The notes: a model not told the origin generated them from the sequence alone. A stretch of DNA of 64,000 nt from Alviniconcha marisindica (GCA_018857735.1 JABMCL010002917.1:21001-85000), one strand, 5' to 3'. Positions 1 to 24,617 are shown, counted from the stretch's first letter. Numbers and translations: made by a program.

Positions 1-299
1 TTACTATACAGCTAACATCTGGCTTCCCATATTTAACTTTCACCCACACATACTCGTTCAAAGTTACATTCATACATAACTACCGTCATTCACCACAAAG
101 AATAAATTTAACATCTTCCGGCTGATACAGGTTTCACAAATACAAATGCTCTAAGTCTACCTTGTTGCCGGCCAGTTAACCAAGTAACCAGTGACATCAT
201 CTCTGAAACAACTTATCCAGTGTAGCACTCAAAAGTGCAAAGTAATCTTCACAACAACAAGAAAAGACTTATTACATGAACTTTCTTTAAATAAATCCT

Positions 300-1350
300 T
301 ATTCTGGCGCAACAGCTACTGTTATAAACAAAACATAATCATCTTGAAAGCTAGGTTCAAGAGCTTGCCCGCGTTTCGTCACACTCCTCTAAAGAGTCAG
401 TAAAGTATGGTGTACCACAAGGTTCTGTTCTGGGACCTATTCTTTTTAGTCTCTTTATCAATGACCTTCCATTACACGTGAAAAATATATCTGTTGATTG
501 TGGCATGCTGGCAGACGACACAACACTGCACACATCAGGAAAAGATATTCTGTAAATCAGAAGCAATATGCAAGACAGCTTAGATCAGGTAACCAGTTGG
601 TGTGATAATAATCATATGGTCATCAATCCAATCAAGACCAAGTCTATGACAATCGCAACCAGACAGAAACATCAGTTATCACCCTTACCGCTCGATCTCG
701 TTCTAAACGGGGCGAAAATTGATCAAGTGTCAGAACACCGTCTTTTAGATATAACCATAGACAATAAACTTCGCTGGGACTCACATACTGACAATGTGTG
801 TAAAACAGTTTCAAGACGAGTCTTCCTTCTGTCGAAATTAAGGTACATCGTAGACATCGACACCAGAAAACTGTTCTTCAATGCCCACATTAAACCTCAC
901 ATTGATTTTGCGTCAGTCGTGTGGGACGGATGTAGTGATGTCCTCAAAAAGAAATTAAATTCTCTGCACAGACGAGCTGAAAAGTTAATCTTTCCAGATA
1001 TATACAACTCTAACTACTGACCAGAAATTAAAAGCGATGAGAATAATGAGCCAGCAAAAACAACTTGAATATAACAATGGTTTGTTCGTGTACAGGGTCC
1101 TTAGCAATGAGGCCCCAGTGTACATAATTATCTAAGCTGTACACACACACACCCTCACGCTGTTCCCACTCTAGGAACTATCAGCTTAGTTTGTAGAAGC
1201 AAGACATAGACATAGACATATTCAAAACAAATATATCCTTCTCTGGTGCTTATCTATGGAACAACCTACCTCTGACAGTCATATCTTGTCAGTCACTCAG
1301 CTCCTTCAAGCGTAAACTTCGTGCACACCTTGAAGTAGTTACATAGGATG
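300..1350 (+). pseudogene. Jockey-like LINE reverse transcriptase remnant
   Basis: Translation of the plus strand between about 387 and 555 shows the RT motif GVPQGSVLGPILF and then LADDTTLH, a variant of the YADD catalytic box. A stop at 553-555 is followed by an open stretch (568-1020) that carries the RT thumb (motifs NPIKTKSM and LLDITIDNKLRWDSH). Degenerate coding continues to about 1346 with the usual LINE C-terminal pattern (YLWNNLPLTV, then SFKRKLRAHLE). The family makes the polymerase used for target-primed reverse transcription. This copy is 5'-truncated, with stops and frameshifts, so it is inactive. Clade assignment (Jockey/CR1 group) is by motif style only. Confidence 0.8.
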
Positions 1351-1383
1351 GATTGTGACATAATACTGCTAGGGAGAGAGAGA

Positions 1384-1484
1384 GACTGAGGTTTTCGAGT
1401 GATTGCCATTGCAATGACTGGTCATTCGAGACCCATGTTATACACCCATAGAATTCCCCGCCCAGTCCTTCCGACTGCTTGTGA

Positions 1485-1521
<37 letters not shown>

Positions 1522-2469
1522 TTTCTTCTTCTTTTCTTCCTCTCTTCTCTTTCTCTTCCCCTCTCTCTTTACTGTTTTTGTTTTGTTTTTATAAAATAAG
1601 CATTGAGTGCTTCCCCCCCCTTCTTTTTTCTATCCCCAATACTGGTGTTGAATTGTTCAGATGTTCTACTCATGCATTATTTCATGGTTGTATGCTCATA
1701 TTGTATAACTGAGTGATGTATGCATGTGTACATCTGGCGCTGTGAACACGCTATGTTTTGTGTGGAAATTCTCATGTATCAAATTTCACTCTCATTCATG
1801 CCTATATGTATACAAATGATACCTGCAATTTTATATTTACTCATCAGTAGCTTCGCAAAAACTAATTGTTAGACGGATTTTTGACTGAACGTAAACTCCA
1901 ACCCTTGTAAAATAAAGTTTTAGAGCTCGAGTTCGAGTTCTCTGTCTCTCTCTCTGAGACTGAGGTTTTCGAGTGATTGCCATTGCAATGACTGCTCATT
2001 TGAGACCCATTTTATACACCCATAAAACTCCACCCAGTCCTTCCGACTGCTTGTGAAAGTGCACCCCCCCCCCCCCCCCCCCCCCCCTTTCTTTTTCTTA
2101 TTTGTTCTCTTTTTCCCTCCCTCTCTCTCCTTTACTGTTCTTTATAAGATAACCATTGACTGCTTCTGTTTTCTTTTCCGATACTAGTCATAATTATGAA
2201 CTGATCAGATGTTCTGCTGTTTTATTTGCTGGTTGTATGCTCATAATATGTAACTGAATGATGCATGTGTTCGTCTGGCGCTGTGAAAACGTTATCTTTG
2301 TGTGAAAATTCTCATGTATAACGTTTCACTCACTTATTCATTCCTATATGTACATAAATAATGCCTGCAATTTGATATCTACTCATCAGTAGCTTAGCAA
2401 GGACTAGTTGTTAGGTTTTTGACTGAACCTAAACTACAATCCTTGTAAAATAAAGTTTTCGAGTTCGAG

Positions 2470-2560
<91 letters not shown>
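1384..2560 (+). repeat. Tandemly duplicated LINE 3' untranslated region (two ~575-bp copies)
   Basis: The segment starting at 1384 recurs at 1958. Both copies run through a poly-C tract (about 1490 and 2063), a T/C-rich stretch, and the same tail that includes TGTAAAATAAAGTTTT and a short GTTCGAGTT repeat. They end in CT dinucleotides. The first copy directly follows the LINE coding remnant, so this is probably its 3' untranslated region, duplicated in tandem. Confidence 0.7.
2473..2560 (+). repeat. (CT)n microsatellite next to a splice acceptor
   Basis: About 44 uninterrupted CT units. The tract ends 30 bases before the AG at 2591-2592 that begins the first coding exon of the prion-like gene, so it doubles as a polypyrimidine tract. 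Confidence 0.9.
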
Positions 2561-2562
<2 letters not shown>

Positions 2563-2592
2563 CTACCACAAATTCTGTTTTGAACTGAACAG

Positions 2593-15158
<12,566 letters not shown>

Positions 15159-15735
15159 GTAGGACCCAGGTCAGTGCCGCCCACTGCAGTGCTCACCTGC
15201 CACGTGACCGCACGACTGACTCCAGCAGATTGTGGAAATGGACAGAAAAATTGGGTTTCGATGGACAGATGAATCATTTTACTACCCCAGTATCAAAGAG
15301 ATGCAACATCAAACAATTGCTTTAGCTATACGGTCTTTGCTAACATGTAGATGTGGTGCAGTAGACCTGACACGCATGCCATCATTGTCACACATTCAAT
15401 AAGCTTGCTACAAATTGTGACAAATTGACCCAGTATGGCATGTGGCATTGTTCAGTATCTATTTCCGTTCAAAGTCTTCTTTGGCTATATATATATACTC
15501 TCCTACAATGTTCCAGTTGAGGGAAATGACGGAGGAAGGAGGGCAATGCGATCATCATTAGTGGCTTGTGTCGTGATAGGTCTGAAAAGTTGAGGGAAAG
15601 GGGGGAGGGGGGTGCGGGGGGGGGGGGGGGGGGGTGCGGACAAAACAAAGGAACGAACAAAAAAAGAAAAGGAAAAGGAAACAGTGTCGTACTGCGAACC
15701 CCAAAACCAAAGGGTTATGCAGTCGATTTACAGCG

Positions 15736-15739
<4 letters not shown>

Positions 15740-15798
<59 letters not shown>
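15740..15798 (+). repeat. (CT)n microsatellite
   Basis: About 29 CT units directly before a SINE. A poly-G run lies at 15614-15634. Confidence 0.95.
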
Positions 15799-15799
<1 letters not shown>

Positions 15800-16135
15800 G
15801 GCGGAAATGGCTCAATTGGTAGAATGTCCGGCTAAAGATGCCAGGCACATACTGACGCGGGTTGGAGTCCCAGGGATTTTTATCCCAGAGTCAATTTTGA
15901 ATGCAGACTCTCTTAGGTGTCCATACAGCCCCCATGTGCAATCGCATGCATCAACATCTATGTGCACGTTAAAAATCCCAAACACTAGCAGCCATACGAT
16001 TGACATTGTTTGGACACACGAAAATACCGCACAAACCGATAGCAGTCGGTAGCGCTGCTCTTGCGGCTGCTGTGTAAGGCGACCCGAATTTCCCGTAAGG
16101 GACATTACAGTACTAAAGCGGAAAGAAAGAACTTG
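15800..16135 (+). repeat. SINE family C
   Basis: A tRNA-like head GGCTCAATTGGTAGAATG (A-box-like) is followed 50 bases later by GGGTTGGAGTCCC (B-box-like). The unique body contains GTGCACGTTAAAAATCCC. It is the only copy seen in the window and is headed differently from families A and B. Confidence 0.65.
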
Positions 16136-16529
16136 AAACACTACCTGTGGGCAAACTGGACAACACACAATCGATCGCCTTCAAGACAGTGACATAGAAA
16201 GAGGCAGAGGTGGACGATCTATCTTGAAAGGGCAATCGTCAATGAAACCACGAGTAGAACTGTTTCAAAGGCAACACTGGGAACATTTCTGAAAGATGGG
16301 GTTGAGCGCAGGCAGAACCCTGTATTATGCCTGCGCTCATGCATGCATTCCCCGAGCGCATACTTACCCTGGAAATGGACAGCGCTGAAATGGAACGATT
16401 TGACGTACACCCTGCAAACCATTCCTTCTTTCTCGAGTCACATAAAAAATAAAAAATAAATTAAAAAGAGGGAATGGTTTGCAGGGTGTCGTTGTGCTGA
16501 CCTCGGGCACCTGGGCTTCGCACCATAAT

Positions 16530-17690
16530 GACGCACTACAGATGTAGAAAGTAACGTCCCCTGGTGGTGACGTAGCACAGATGTAGAAAGCAACGTCCCC
16601 TCGGGGTGACGTAGCACAGATGTAGAAAGCAACGTCCCCTCGTGGTGACATAACTCAGATGTAGAAAGCAACGTCCCCTCGTGGTGACGTAACTCAGATG
16701 TAGAAAGCAACGTCCCCTCGGGGTGACGTAGCCAGATGTAGAAAGCAACGTCCCCTCGTGGTGACATAACTCAGATGTAGAAAGCAACGTCCCCTCGTGG
16801 TGACATAACTCAGATGTAGAAAGCAACGTCCCCTCGTGGTGACATAACTCAGATGTAGAAAGCAACGTCCCCTCGTGGTGACATAACTCAGATGTAGAAA
16901 GCAACGTCCCCTCGGGGTGACGTAGCACAGATGTAGAAAGCAACGTCCCCTCGTGGTGACATAACTCAGATGTAGAAAGCAACGTCCCCTCGTGGTGACA
17001 TAACTCAGATGTAGAAAGCAACGTCCCCTCGTGGTGACATAACTCAGATGTAGAAAGCAACGTCCCCTCGGGTGACATAACTCAGATGTAGAAAGCAACG
17101 TCCCCTCGTGGTGACATAACTCAGATGTAGAAAGCAACGTCCCCTCGTGGTGACATAACTCAGATGTAGAAAGCAACGTCCCCTCGTGGTGACATAACTC
17201 AGATGTAGAAAGCAACGTCCCCTCGTGGTGACATAACTCAGATGTAGAAAGCAACGTCCCCTCGTGGTGACATAACTCAGATGTAGAAAGCAACGTCCCC
17301 TCGGGTGACATAACTCAGATGTAGAAAGCAACGTCCCCTCGTGGTGACATAACTCAGATGTAGAAAGCAACGTCCCCTCGTGGTGACATAACTCAGATGT
17401 AGAAAGCAACGTCCCCTCGTGGTGACGTAACTCAGATGTAGAAAGCAACGTCCCCTCGTGGTGACATAACTCAGATGTAGAAAGCAACGTCCCCTCGTGG
17501 TGACATAACTCAGATGTAGAAAGCAACGTCCCCTCGTGGTGACATAACTCAGATGTAGAAAGCAACGTCCCCTCGTGGTGACATAACTCAGATGTAGAAA
17601 GCAACGTCCCCTCGTGGTGACATAACTCAGATGTAGAAAGCAACGTCCCCTCGTGGTGACATAACTCAGATGTAGAAAGTAACGTCGCCT
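16530..17690. repeat. 39-bp satellite array, ~30 copies
   Basis: The unit contains CAGATGTAGAAAGCAACG, then TCCCCTCGTGGTGACATAACT. Most copies are identical. Variants carry CGGGGTGACGTAGCA, and two or three copies are a couple of bases short (CTCGGGTGACATAACT). Because 39 is divisible by three, long open frames appear on the minus strand (a 13-residue peptide repeat), but nothing else supports translation. Confidence 0.95.
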
Positions 17691-17693
17691 AGT

Positions 17694-17730
17694 AAGTCGG
17701 TTTGGCCTAGTGGTAAGGCGTTAAGCTGGT
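17694..17730 (+). repeat. SINE family A head fragment
   Basis: GTCGGTTTGGCCTAGTGGTA and the following bases match the first 35 bases of family A, then the sequence diverges. It abuts the satellite array. Confidence 0.7.
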
Positions 17731-17852
17731 GTAATGTTGTTGGGATGCGCGTTGTTGGTTGCTTGTGTCCTTTCGATCCATTCACGCCAGTCAAACTGAA
17801 GTCGAAAGCTGTCTTCTAACGGACACTCTTTATCCCTGTCTTCTCTCTCTTG

Positions 17853-17857
<5 letters not shown>

Positions 17858-17917
<60 letters not shown>
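17858..17917. repeat. (AT)n microsatellite in an inverted repeat
   Basis: About 29 AT units. Flanks 17817-17850 (ACGGACACTCTTTATCCC, then CTTCTCTCTCTTG) and 17955-17988 are reverse complements, so the whole segment can fold into a hairpin. Confidence 0.9.
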
Positions 17918-17918
<1 letters not shown>

Positions 17919-18029
17919 TACGAGAGTGTGTGAGAGAGACCAGAGAGAGAGAGACAAGAGAGAGAAGACAGGGATAAAGAGTGTCCGTTTTGAATTGCAA
18001 AAGTTTCAGTATTTCTGAAGATCTAGTAG

Positions 18030-18600
18030 AAACGATTGTGGCTTTGACCTTGAACATCGCAAAATGATATTTCTGAATGATACAGCAAAGCAACCTTTTC
18101 ACAAGACACTCCAGCTTATGAACATGCACTGTCAAACTAAGTTGGTCACCCCCAAAAATCAGCAGTTCAGAACATATAATAGAAATAGTCATATTTGATT
18201 GTATGAACCGAAATTCAGTTACTGTGACCTTGACCTTGAAGATAGAAACCCATTTTTCGCATATGACACTCTGGCTTATAATGATGTCTCACCGTACCTG
18301 GTTTGGTTACAAATGGTTCAGCGATGCACAAGATATCATCCAAACTAACATTAACTGAAACTTTTAACCTTGGCTGTGACATTGACCTTGAACACAGCAA
18401 TCCAACATTTTCACTGGGCACTTCTTTGCTTATGATGATCTACACTCAAATTGAGTTTGGTTGCAAAAGATTCACTGGTTTAGAACTAATAAAAGACAGT
18501 AGAAACTGTCATATTTTGATTATATAAGCCCACACTGTGACCTTGACCTTGAAGATAGAATCCTATTCTTTTGCATGACATTCCGGCTCATGGTGGTGCA
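18030..18600 (+). repeat. Degenerate ~160-bp tandem repeat containing TGACCTTGA motifs
   Basis: Three or four copies of a unit: TGTGACCTTGACCTTGAAGA, then a cytosine-poor stretch, then a GACACTCYGGCTTATR motif. TGACCTTGA is the complement of TCAAGGTCA. Confidence 0.7.
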
Positions 18601-19440
18601 CCACAATACCAAGCTGGTTACAAAAGATTGCAAACAAACACTCAGCCGAGTGGGAACAAATATGTGTCACGAGCGTTACATCCCTCACCCCTGAAGACAC
18701 CACAGTGCTTTCCCTTTTGTAGTAAAATAATACACCACACACAGCGCAGAAAGAGGTCAAACGTTGCTGTCGCAAGTCAGCTGATGTGGACTGGTACGTT
18801 AGGGTAAGTCGAAAGTCAATGGTACAAGCAGAAATAATTATTTTGTGTGCTCGCACGTTGCACCATTGTAAGACACCACGTCAACCACCCCTGAAGAAAT
18901 GACTGTAATTTATTTCATATCTACTCTCATATCATCAAACAAGCATTAAAAATAAGGTGAAATGTGGTTATCTACGAAGCTGATGAAAAAAGACAGTTTT
19001 TTAGTTTCCATTGTGAACAAGTCACAATATCATGATACACACTCAGAAGACACCATCAATAATGTGCGAGACACTGATTATCTTTGCTTTGTTTGGAGCT
19101 GTTAATAGCAAGCAACACACAATAAATACCATTTGTATGTAAGAACTGGCCTCCTTCTTTCTCATGAAACCTGTTTTTATTCTATCACGAACAATTCCAA
19201 GGAAATATCTGCGATCAGCTAACCTTCCCAAAGCCATGTCACAAATGGCAGCCATGAAAATGTTGTGATTTTTACCAAAAAAGGCAAGAAATAATGATGC
19301 ATTCACCCATTGTGGCATTTCCCTTATTTTTCCAAACACATTACATCAGAAATATAGTGGTAGTTAAAAAAGTTTCATGTTTTAGTTTAATTTTTATTTC
19401 ATCGGGAAAGCGGCACCCTCTTTGGTCCAGTTTTCAGGAG
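18600..19440. other. Unassigned sequence
   Basis: No open frame with coding character and no repeat family I recognise. Confidence 0.3.
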
Positions 19441-19446
19441 AATGAC

Positions 19447-19448
<2 letters not shown>

Positions 19449-19531
<83 letters not shown>
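19449..19531. repeat. (AT)n microsatellite
   Basis: About 41 uninterrupted AT units. Confidence 0.95.
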
Positions 19532-19534
<3 letters not shown>

Positions 19535-19669
19535 TTCATAGAAACTGAGAACAGTTCAGTTTTCAACCTGTGTTGCATGGAGCTCATGCAACACAATTGC
19601 ATTCATTCCATCCACTGACCATTCACTCATCCATTCACCTGCAAACACATTCACATTCAACTAACCATT

Positions 19670-19920
19670 TGCTCATACCACAGGCACATGCTGTCATACC
19701 ACTACACTGGTAAGCAGAAGGACCTAGGTTCAATACCATTTTGGCTCTCCTTTCTCTTCAAAAGGGTTGTTCTTTGTGGACACTGTCTTGTGACTTTGTC
19801 CCTCACAATTAATGAAACATTAAAACAGCTCTCATTGCTGCCCATCTTAATGCAGGAGTCATTCTGGTGGTGACAGTGTAGCGATAGGTATACAATCCCC
19901 CCCCCCCCCCCCCCCCCCCT
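19670..19920 (+). repeat. SINE family A, degraded head, poly-C tail
   Basis: The body GTGACTTTGTCCCTCAC, then GCTCTCATTGCTGCCC and TCTGGTGGTGACAGTGTAGC match family A. The head is diverged (AGCAGAAGGACCTAGGTTC). It ends in a poly-C run at 19898-19919. Confidence 0.8.
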
Positions 19921-20333
19921 TTTGCACTTCTGTCAATTTCCTTTCCCCATCCCCTTCAAACCCAAAGTGGTGTGTGACAAGAACAGTGAATCAGACGTTT
20001 TACTTGTGATTTGGTGACGTGTTTTGCCGCAGTACGACCTTTGTGGTTTCCTGGGTGTTAAATGTCAAGAATCAGTCAGTCAACCTTTTCTTCAATACTG
20101 AGAGTGCACGGTAATCTTTTCAAGCAGGGACCACGGAAAGTGAAGTGTCCATTGCAAACAGGAAGCTGCACTGCACAAGCTCAGATAGCGCACAAGCATC
20201 CACTTCCTCTCAGGATACACATGGGACCCGGTAGTGCAGAGGAATAAGCTTGTTCTTGAGGTTGTGTATATATATACATGCAGTTTAACCATTTGTTTTA
20301 CGTGGTCATCCTTTTTACATGAAGGTAAAACCA

Positions 20334-20334
<1 letters not shown>

Positions 20335-20403
<69 letters not shown>
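20335..20403 (+). repeat. (TG)n microsatellite
   Basis: About 34 TG units. Shorter CA runs follow at 20720-20740 and 20797-20848. Confidence 0.95.
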
Positions 20404-20408
<5 letters not shown>

Positions 20409-20803
20409 CAAGTGTGTGTTTGTGTGTGTGTGTTTCAGGTTCATCAGCTGGCAAAGGAACAATGATCCCATTTACTTTCACAAGATACTTGAAATACGTC
20501 ATCTTAGGTATAGTTATTGCGATACACACCTTTGACTGATATTTTCTTGTTCATGTTTGCTCAATTTAAAAATGAGGTACAATGCAGGAATCCTTTTTTG
20601 CATAAAAGGGTGATTATCTGTTTGTCATATGAACATGTGTCCTTTCAGTGTTTCACATAATATATACGTTTTTGTATACAATACCACTTGTGAGCATGCA
20701 CATGCATGCACGCGCACATGCACACACACACACACACACACATGTACTAAAAAGATGGATATCATTTTATTTGTAACACAACAGAAAGGAAAGAACACAC
20801 ACA

Positions 20804-20850
<47 letters not shown>

Positions 20851-21039
20851 AAGAAACAATACCTAAAAATGAGCAAACCAAAACAGGAATGTGCCAGCTA
20901 CTGAACATTGTTGATGTGCTAAAAATTATCATTGTGACTCTATGAGTGTACGCTGTGTTCTACACAAAGCGTTCTGCTGGTCATTAGTGTTCTACAAGAC
21001 TGCACACTTTCCCATGCTGACCTTCACCCTTCGCCACCT

Positions 21040-21345
21040 TCACACACCATATGTCATGGGTGTGACTGCACCCATGGTTTTTATGTTGATATTTCAGTAA
21101 ATATGCCTGCCTGTACGTCATGGGTGTGCACATACCCATACTTTTTTCACAAGAGTCTCAAAATAGCGTGGGTGTCACCTATGATGCTGCCTCTTGAACA
21201 GGTATGGGAGACTCCACACCCACGAGATACCTCTAACCTCATGTTATATGTAAGATTTCCTCACTAAAAAGTATGGGTGTGTTCACACCCAAGATGCACA
21301 GCAGGTTTGCTCTCTGAAGTATGAGTGTGCTCACATCAACAATGT
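21040..21345. repeat. Cluster of GGGTGTG/CACACCC palindromes
   Basis: Four or more short palindromes of the form GGGTGTG-spacer-CACACCC or a close variant occur near 21058, 21120, 21215 and 21272, spaced about 60-90 bases apart. Confidence 0.6.
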
Positions 21346-21424
21346 ACCTACAACTTTTGCAGCTATGCATCACTATATAGGTGTCAGTAGCCTATTTGGA
21401 TTTGAACCTCCCGCCAACAACAAG

Positions 21425-21640
21425 GAGAATCAAACTGTTTAAACACATAACAGGTTAGAAAACAAAACGAAAATAGCTTATTTATTATGATAAAACATAG
21501 CATGCAAATGTTCAGGGTAAGCCCCCTTTTCATGTGATAAGCCAACAGTTAAATGGTGACAAATAAAATGTGGGCTACTTATCTGCTTTTGGTTGTGGTG
21601 TCCAGTGTTTGGAAGAATGTTGGCATGACCTTACTTACTT
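21425..21640 (+). repeat. Foldback family F arm
   Basis: Shares GGGTAAGCCCC, then AACAGTTAAATGGTGA and GGTGTCCAGTGTTTGGAAG with the palindrome at 42660-43065. A single arm only. Confidence 0.7.
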
Positions 21641-21829
21641 AATGGTATTCATAAGCAAATGCACATTTCAAAACTTTTCTCAAGTCAATCAAAATCCATA
21701 CACAAATACAAAATAAAAAACCATGTCCATGTATTTGGCGGTTCATGGCCGGGTTGTTAACTCCCTTGACTTTTACCCGGCATCGCTTAAGTCCCTTGGC
21801 CACTTTTACTTCCAGTGCGTACTTTCTTC

Positions 21830-22240
21830 ACAATGGAAGGCAGTGGCAGTGAATTTGTGAAGTTTACACTGCCAACTTCAAAGGCATTTTTGAAGGCCCA
21901 TAGTTTGAATGTGGCTGGCAACAAGCAATAACTTGCTCATGCTATAGGATGCCCAAAACCACATTTTTTCCAAGAATATGCGATCTTCTGGTCAGCCAAA
22001 AAACGATGCAGACACTTTTTTTCCACCTTCCATCACCATGCCCCGGTATTTTTTGCAACTGCAACAGTGGTGGCATTTGTACTGCTTGGCAATTCTAGGT
22101 TAAACTTCCATTGTTATACACAGCGTGAACCCAAAGCCTACTCAGAAATCAGCCTGGAAGTGACAGCTGCGACCTTTTGCAACTTCTTGTGCGAAAGATT
22201 ACGAAGGGCATTCACTCGTGCACACCAGCTTCACTGAGCC
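21830..22240 (+). pseudogene. SAP-like domain transposon-associated gene remnant
   Basis: From the ATG at 21833 the frame reads MEGSGSEFVKFTLPTSKAFL, then KAHSLNVAGNKQ and a stop. In the same frame beyond the stop it continues LAHAIGCPKPHFFQEYAIFW. A leucine-rich helix, then a glycine/asparagine turn and a second helix ending AIGC, is the pattern of a SAP-type DNA-binding motif. Similar frames are common in mobile-element genes of molluscs, from memory only. The in-frame stop and later frame changes mark it as dead. No neighbours support a functional role. Confidence 0.4.
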
Positions 22241-22442
22241 GCCCAATACACAAACATCAAGCACAAATTTTCAAAACGCGAGTTCCTTCAATACTGCCCT
22301 CGTTAGAAAAGAAAGGCATATAAGTCTAGGACATGCTGGTCAGATAGTCATATTTAGAAAAGAAAGTAATGCCTACCTGAAGTGAAGATTTCCACAGTAT
22401 GGATCAATGATCAGTACGAATTATGCTAACATCGAATTGCGA

Positions 22443-22680
22443 TCACAGTTCATCTTTTGCTGTTTGCTGTCCATCCACTGTGCCACCCTCTCCTGCTGAC
22501 TGTGATGTCATAGCAGCCAGTTCTGGTACAAGCTTGAGCCACAATGCAGTGCGATCTCTGTACAGCCCAACATTCTTCACCACGCGAGGTGACTTTGATA
22601 TGGACAGGTAAGCCTCATTTTCGGTGGTGAATTCTGGCCAGTCACCACCCAGATCCTCTCTGACAGGAGCACTGGGATTC
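22443..22680 (-). CDS. Carboxylesterase exon 6 (C-terminus, KDEL)
   Basis: The acceptor CTTTGA-free tract ends in TGTCACAG; the first base completes a split glycine. It encodes [15 protein letters not shown], the usual C-terminal strand region, and ends QQTAKDEL before TGA at 22443-22445. Confidence 0.9.
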
Positions 22681-24577
22681 CTGTGACACATGGACAGCAA
22701 ACGTCAGATGAAGCCACACAGCAGAAGAACAGACACAAATGGCAAAAAGAGTTGACTGATGCCAAAATACAAATATAATCAAACCATTTTGTTTATCCTT
22801 CTAACTGGTAAGTATTAGAAACTATTAAAAGGAGCTGTGTAACGCAAAGCATTCACTGGGATTGAGTTGTTTTGGTCATTTGTGATGTTGTTCCTATCTT
22901 TTGGGATCTTTAATTTGCACTCACAAATAAATGAGGGAGTTATTTGACTCCTTCAGTAAGAATGGGGTTATAGCTGCACCTATGGATACATAAATCATAA
23001 GCATGCTCCCCCCCCCCCCCCCCAACAACATGTTTACATTATAACTGGTGAAGTAAGTGTATGCTGCAGAGGGTTCTGGGCTCGCTGAGAAACAAGCCAA
23101 CAACAAATCTGGTAACTTGCACACTGAAAAACAGCTTTGGCCAACAGCAGTAACACTAAAAGCACATACCCATGCACATACAAACAAGCCATGCCTGCAC
23201 GCACACACACACACACACAACACATACACACACACACACACACATTACACACATCCTATCAGTAGGGTAGCTTGAAAAGGTGCAATTTTTTGGATGATCT
23301 GAAAGATGAAAGAGTTTGATGATAAATTTGCAAATGAAAATGTTCAAGACAAACAGTACAACACAAGAAAAAGACCTCTGGCCAAACAAGTGCATGCTCA
23401 CAGAGGTAAGACAGAAAACTAAAATGGAGGTATTCTAAGAAGAGCATAGATGCATTTGATATGTACATCCTTTTTTTTCTTTTTTTCTTTCATTCTATCT
23501 ACAGATAACTTTTTTTGCCCTGATGTTTTAGGTCGAAGTGCAGATGTTTTTTTAAAAATTGAGTAATAGACTGTTGAGGCATACTATTTAGACCTGGAAG
23601 ACCCTAAACAGAATCGCCCTTATATAACCATACCGGTTGACTGGGCGTAAAACACCAACTTACTTGCTTATCCTAAACAGAGTGAACCTGGAGGGGTGAG
23701 GGAAGGAGAGAGAGAAGAAAGTCATACTCTCTTCATATTTTCTGTTGTTGCAGGAGTAAGTAAGTGTTTTTTTATGCCCAGTCAACCAGGATTGTTGCAG
23801 GGATTTTCTCATTTTATACTTGGCGTTAATGTGTGAGACACAATGACGTATTTCTTGTGCACTTTTCGTTTGGCAACAAAGTTGCACTGAAAATTATCCA
23901 TATGCTTCTTAAACGAATGCAGATCTGCATACTATTAGATCAGACTGTTTTATTTTCCACCTGTTCCAAGCACCAGGCGGTAGAAGTCATTTCAATTCGA
24001 TACTCAAAAGGTTACTTCCTTTCACAACAAGACTGCCATGGGTGACACACTGACACTGAGTGTTCTGAACATTTACTATGGTCACCAGGACCCCAATGCC
24101 ACCTGACTGTTGAAGAAATTACTCAACACTCACCCAGTCTTTGCAAACTGCGTGACAATTTTGATGAACTTCGCAGACAGTGGTTGCTCATCAGCTGTGA
24201 TTTTTGTTTTGTTCATTAGTGTGAAGATGGAATCATCTGAGAGAAGTATGTCATTGTCAAACTGCAGTGCCAGTTCATCACCATGGTGAGAGCCAGGGAC
24301 GGGGCTGTGCTTGTTGGTGCTGAAATCATGGTTCATGACATAGAGGTACCGCGAGGCAGAGTGTGGGGAGGCCACCAGGTGGCGCATCCACTCCACGATG
24401 GGAGCATTCATGAGGCAGTCACCATAGACACCAGTGACAGCATCTATGGTCACAGAGTTGTTGGTGCCAGCATCAGCACCACGGTAGAAAAACTCCACCA
24501 CCTGAAAGTAAAAAAAGTGTCATTTGTTTCTAGTTGTGTTTGACTTAGCAAACAAGCTTCATCAATCTGCAACCAAC

Positions 24578-24617
<40 letters not shown>

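Larger units (their letters stand above)
22680..24133 (-). other. Carboxylesterase intron 5
   Basis: 1.45 kb with a poly-C run (23008-23023), a CA run (23200-23252), a dispersed repeat at 23265-23470 shared with 55680-55880, and two copies of a short repeat around GGTGTTTTACGCCCAGTCAA (23608-23665 minus; 23757-23800 plus, diverged). Confidence 0.6.

Noticed and set aside
16364..17643. Minus-strand frames of about 200 codons with a 13-residue repeat
   Set aside because: Unit length 39 is divisible by three, three frames are open at once, and there is no splice or start context.
16530..17690. CRISPR-like look of regularly spaced repeats
   Set aside because: The whole 39-bp unit is repeated with no unique spacers, and the genome is animal-like.
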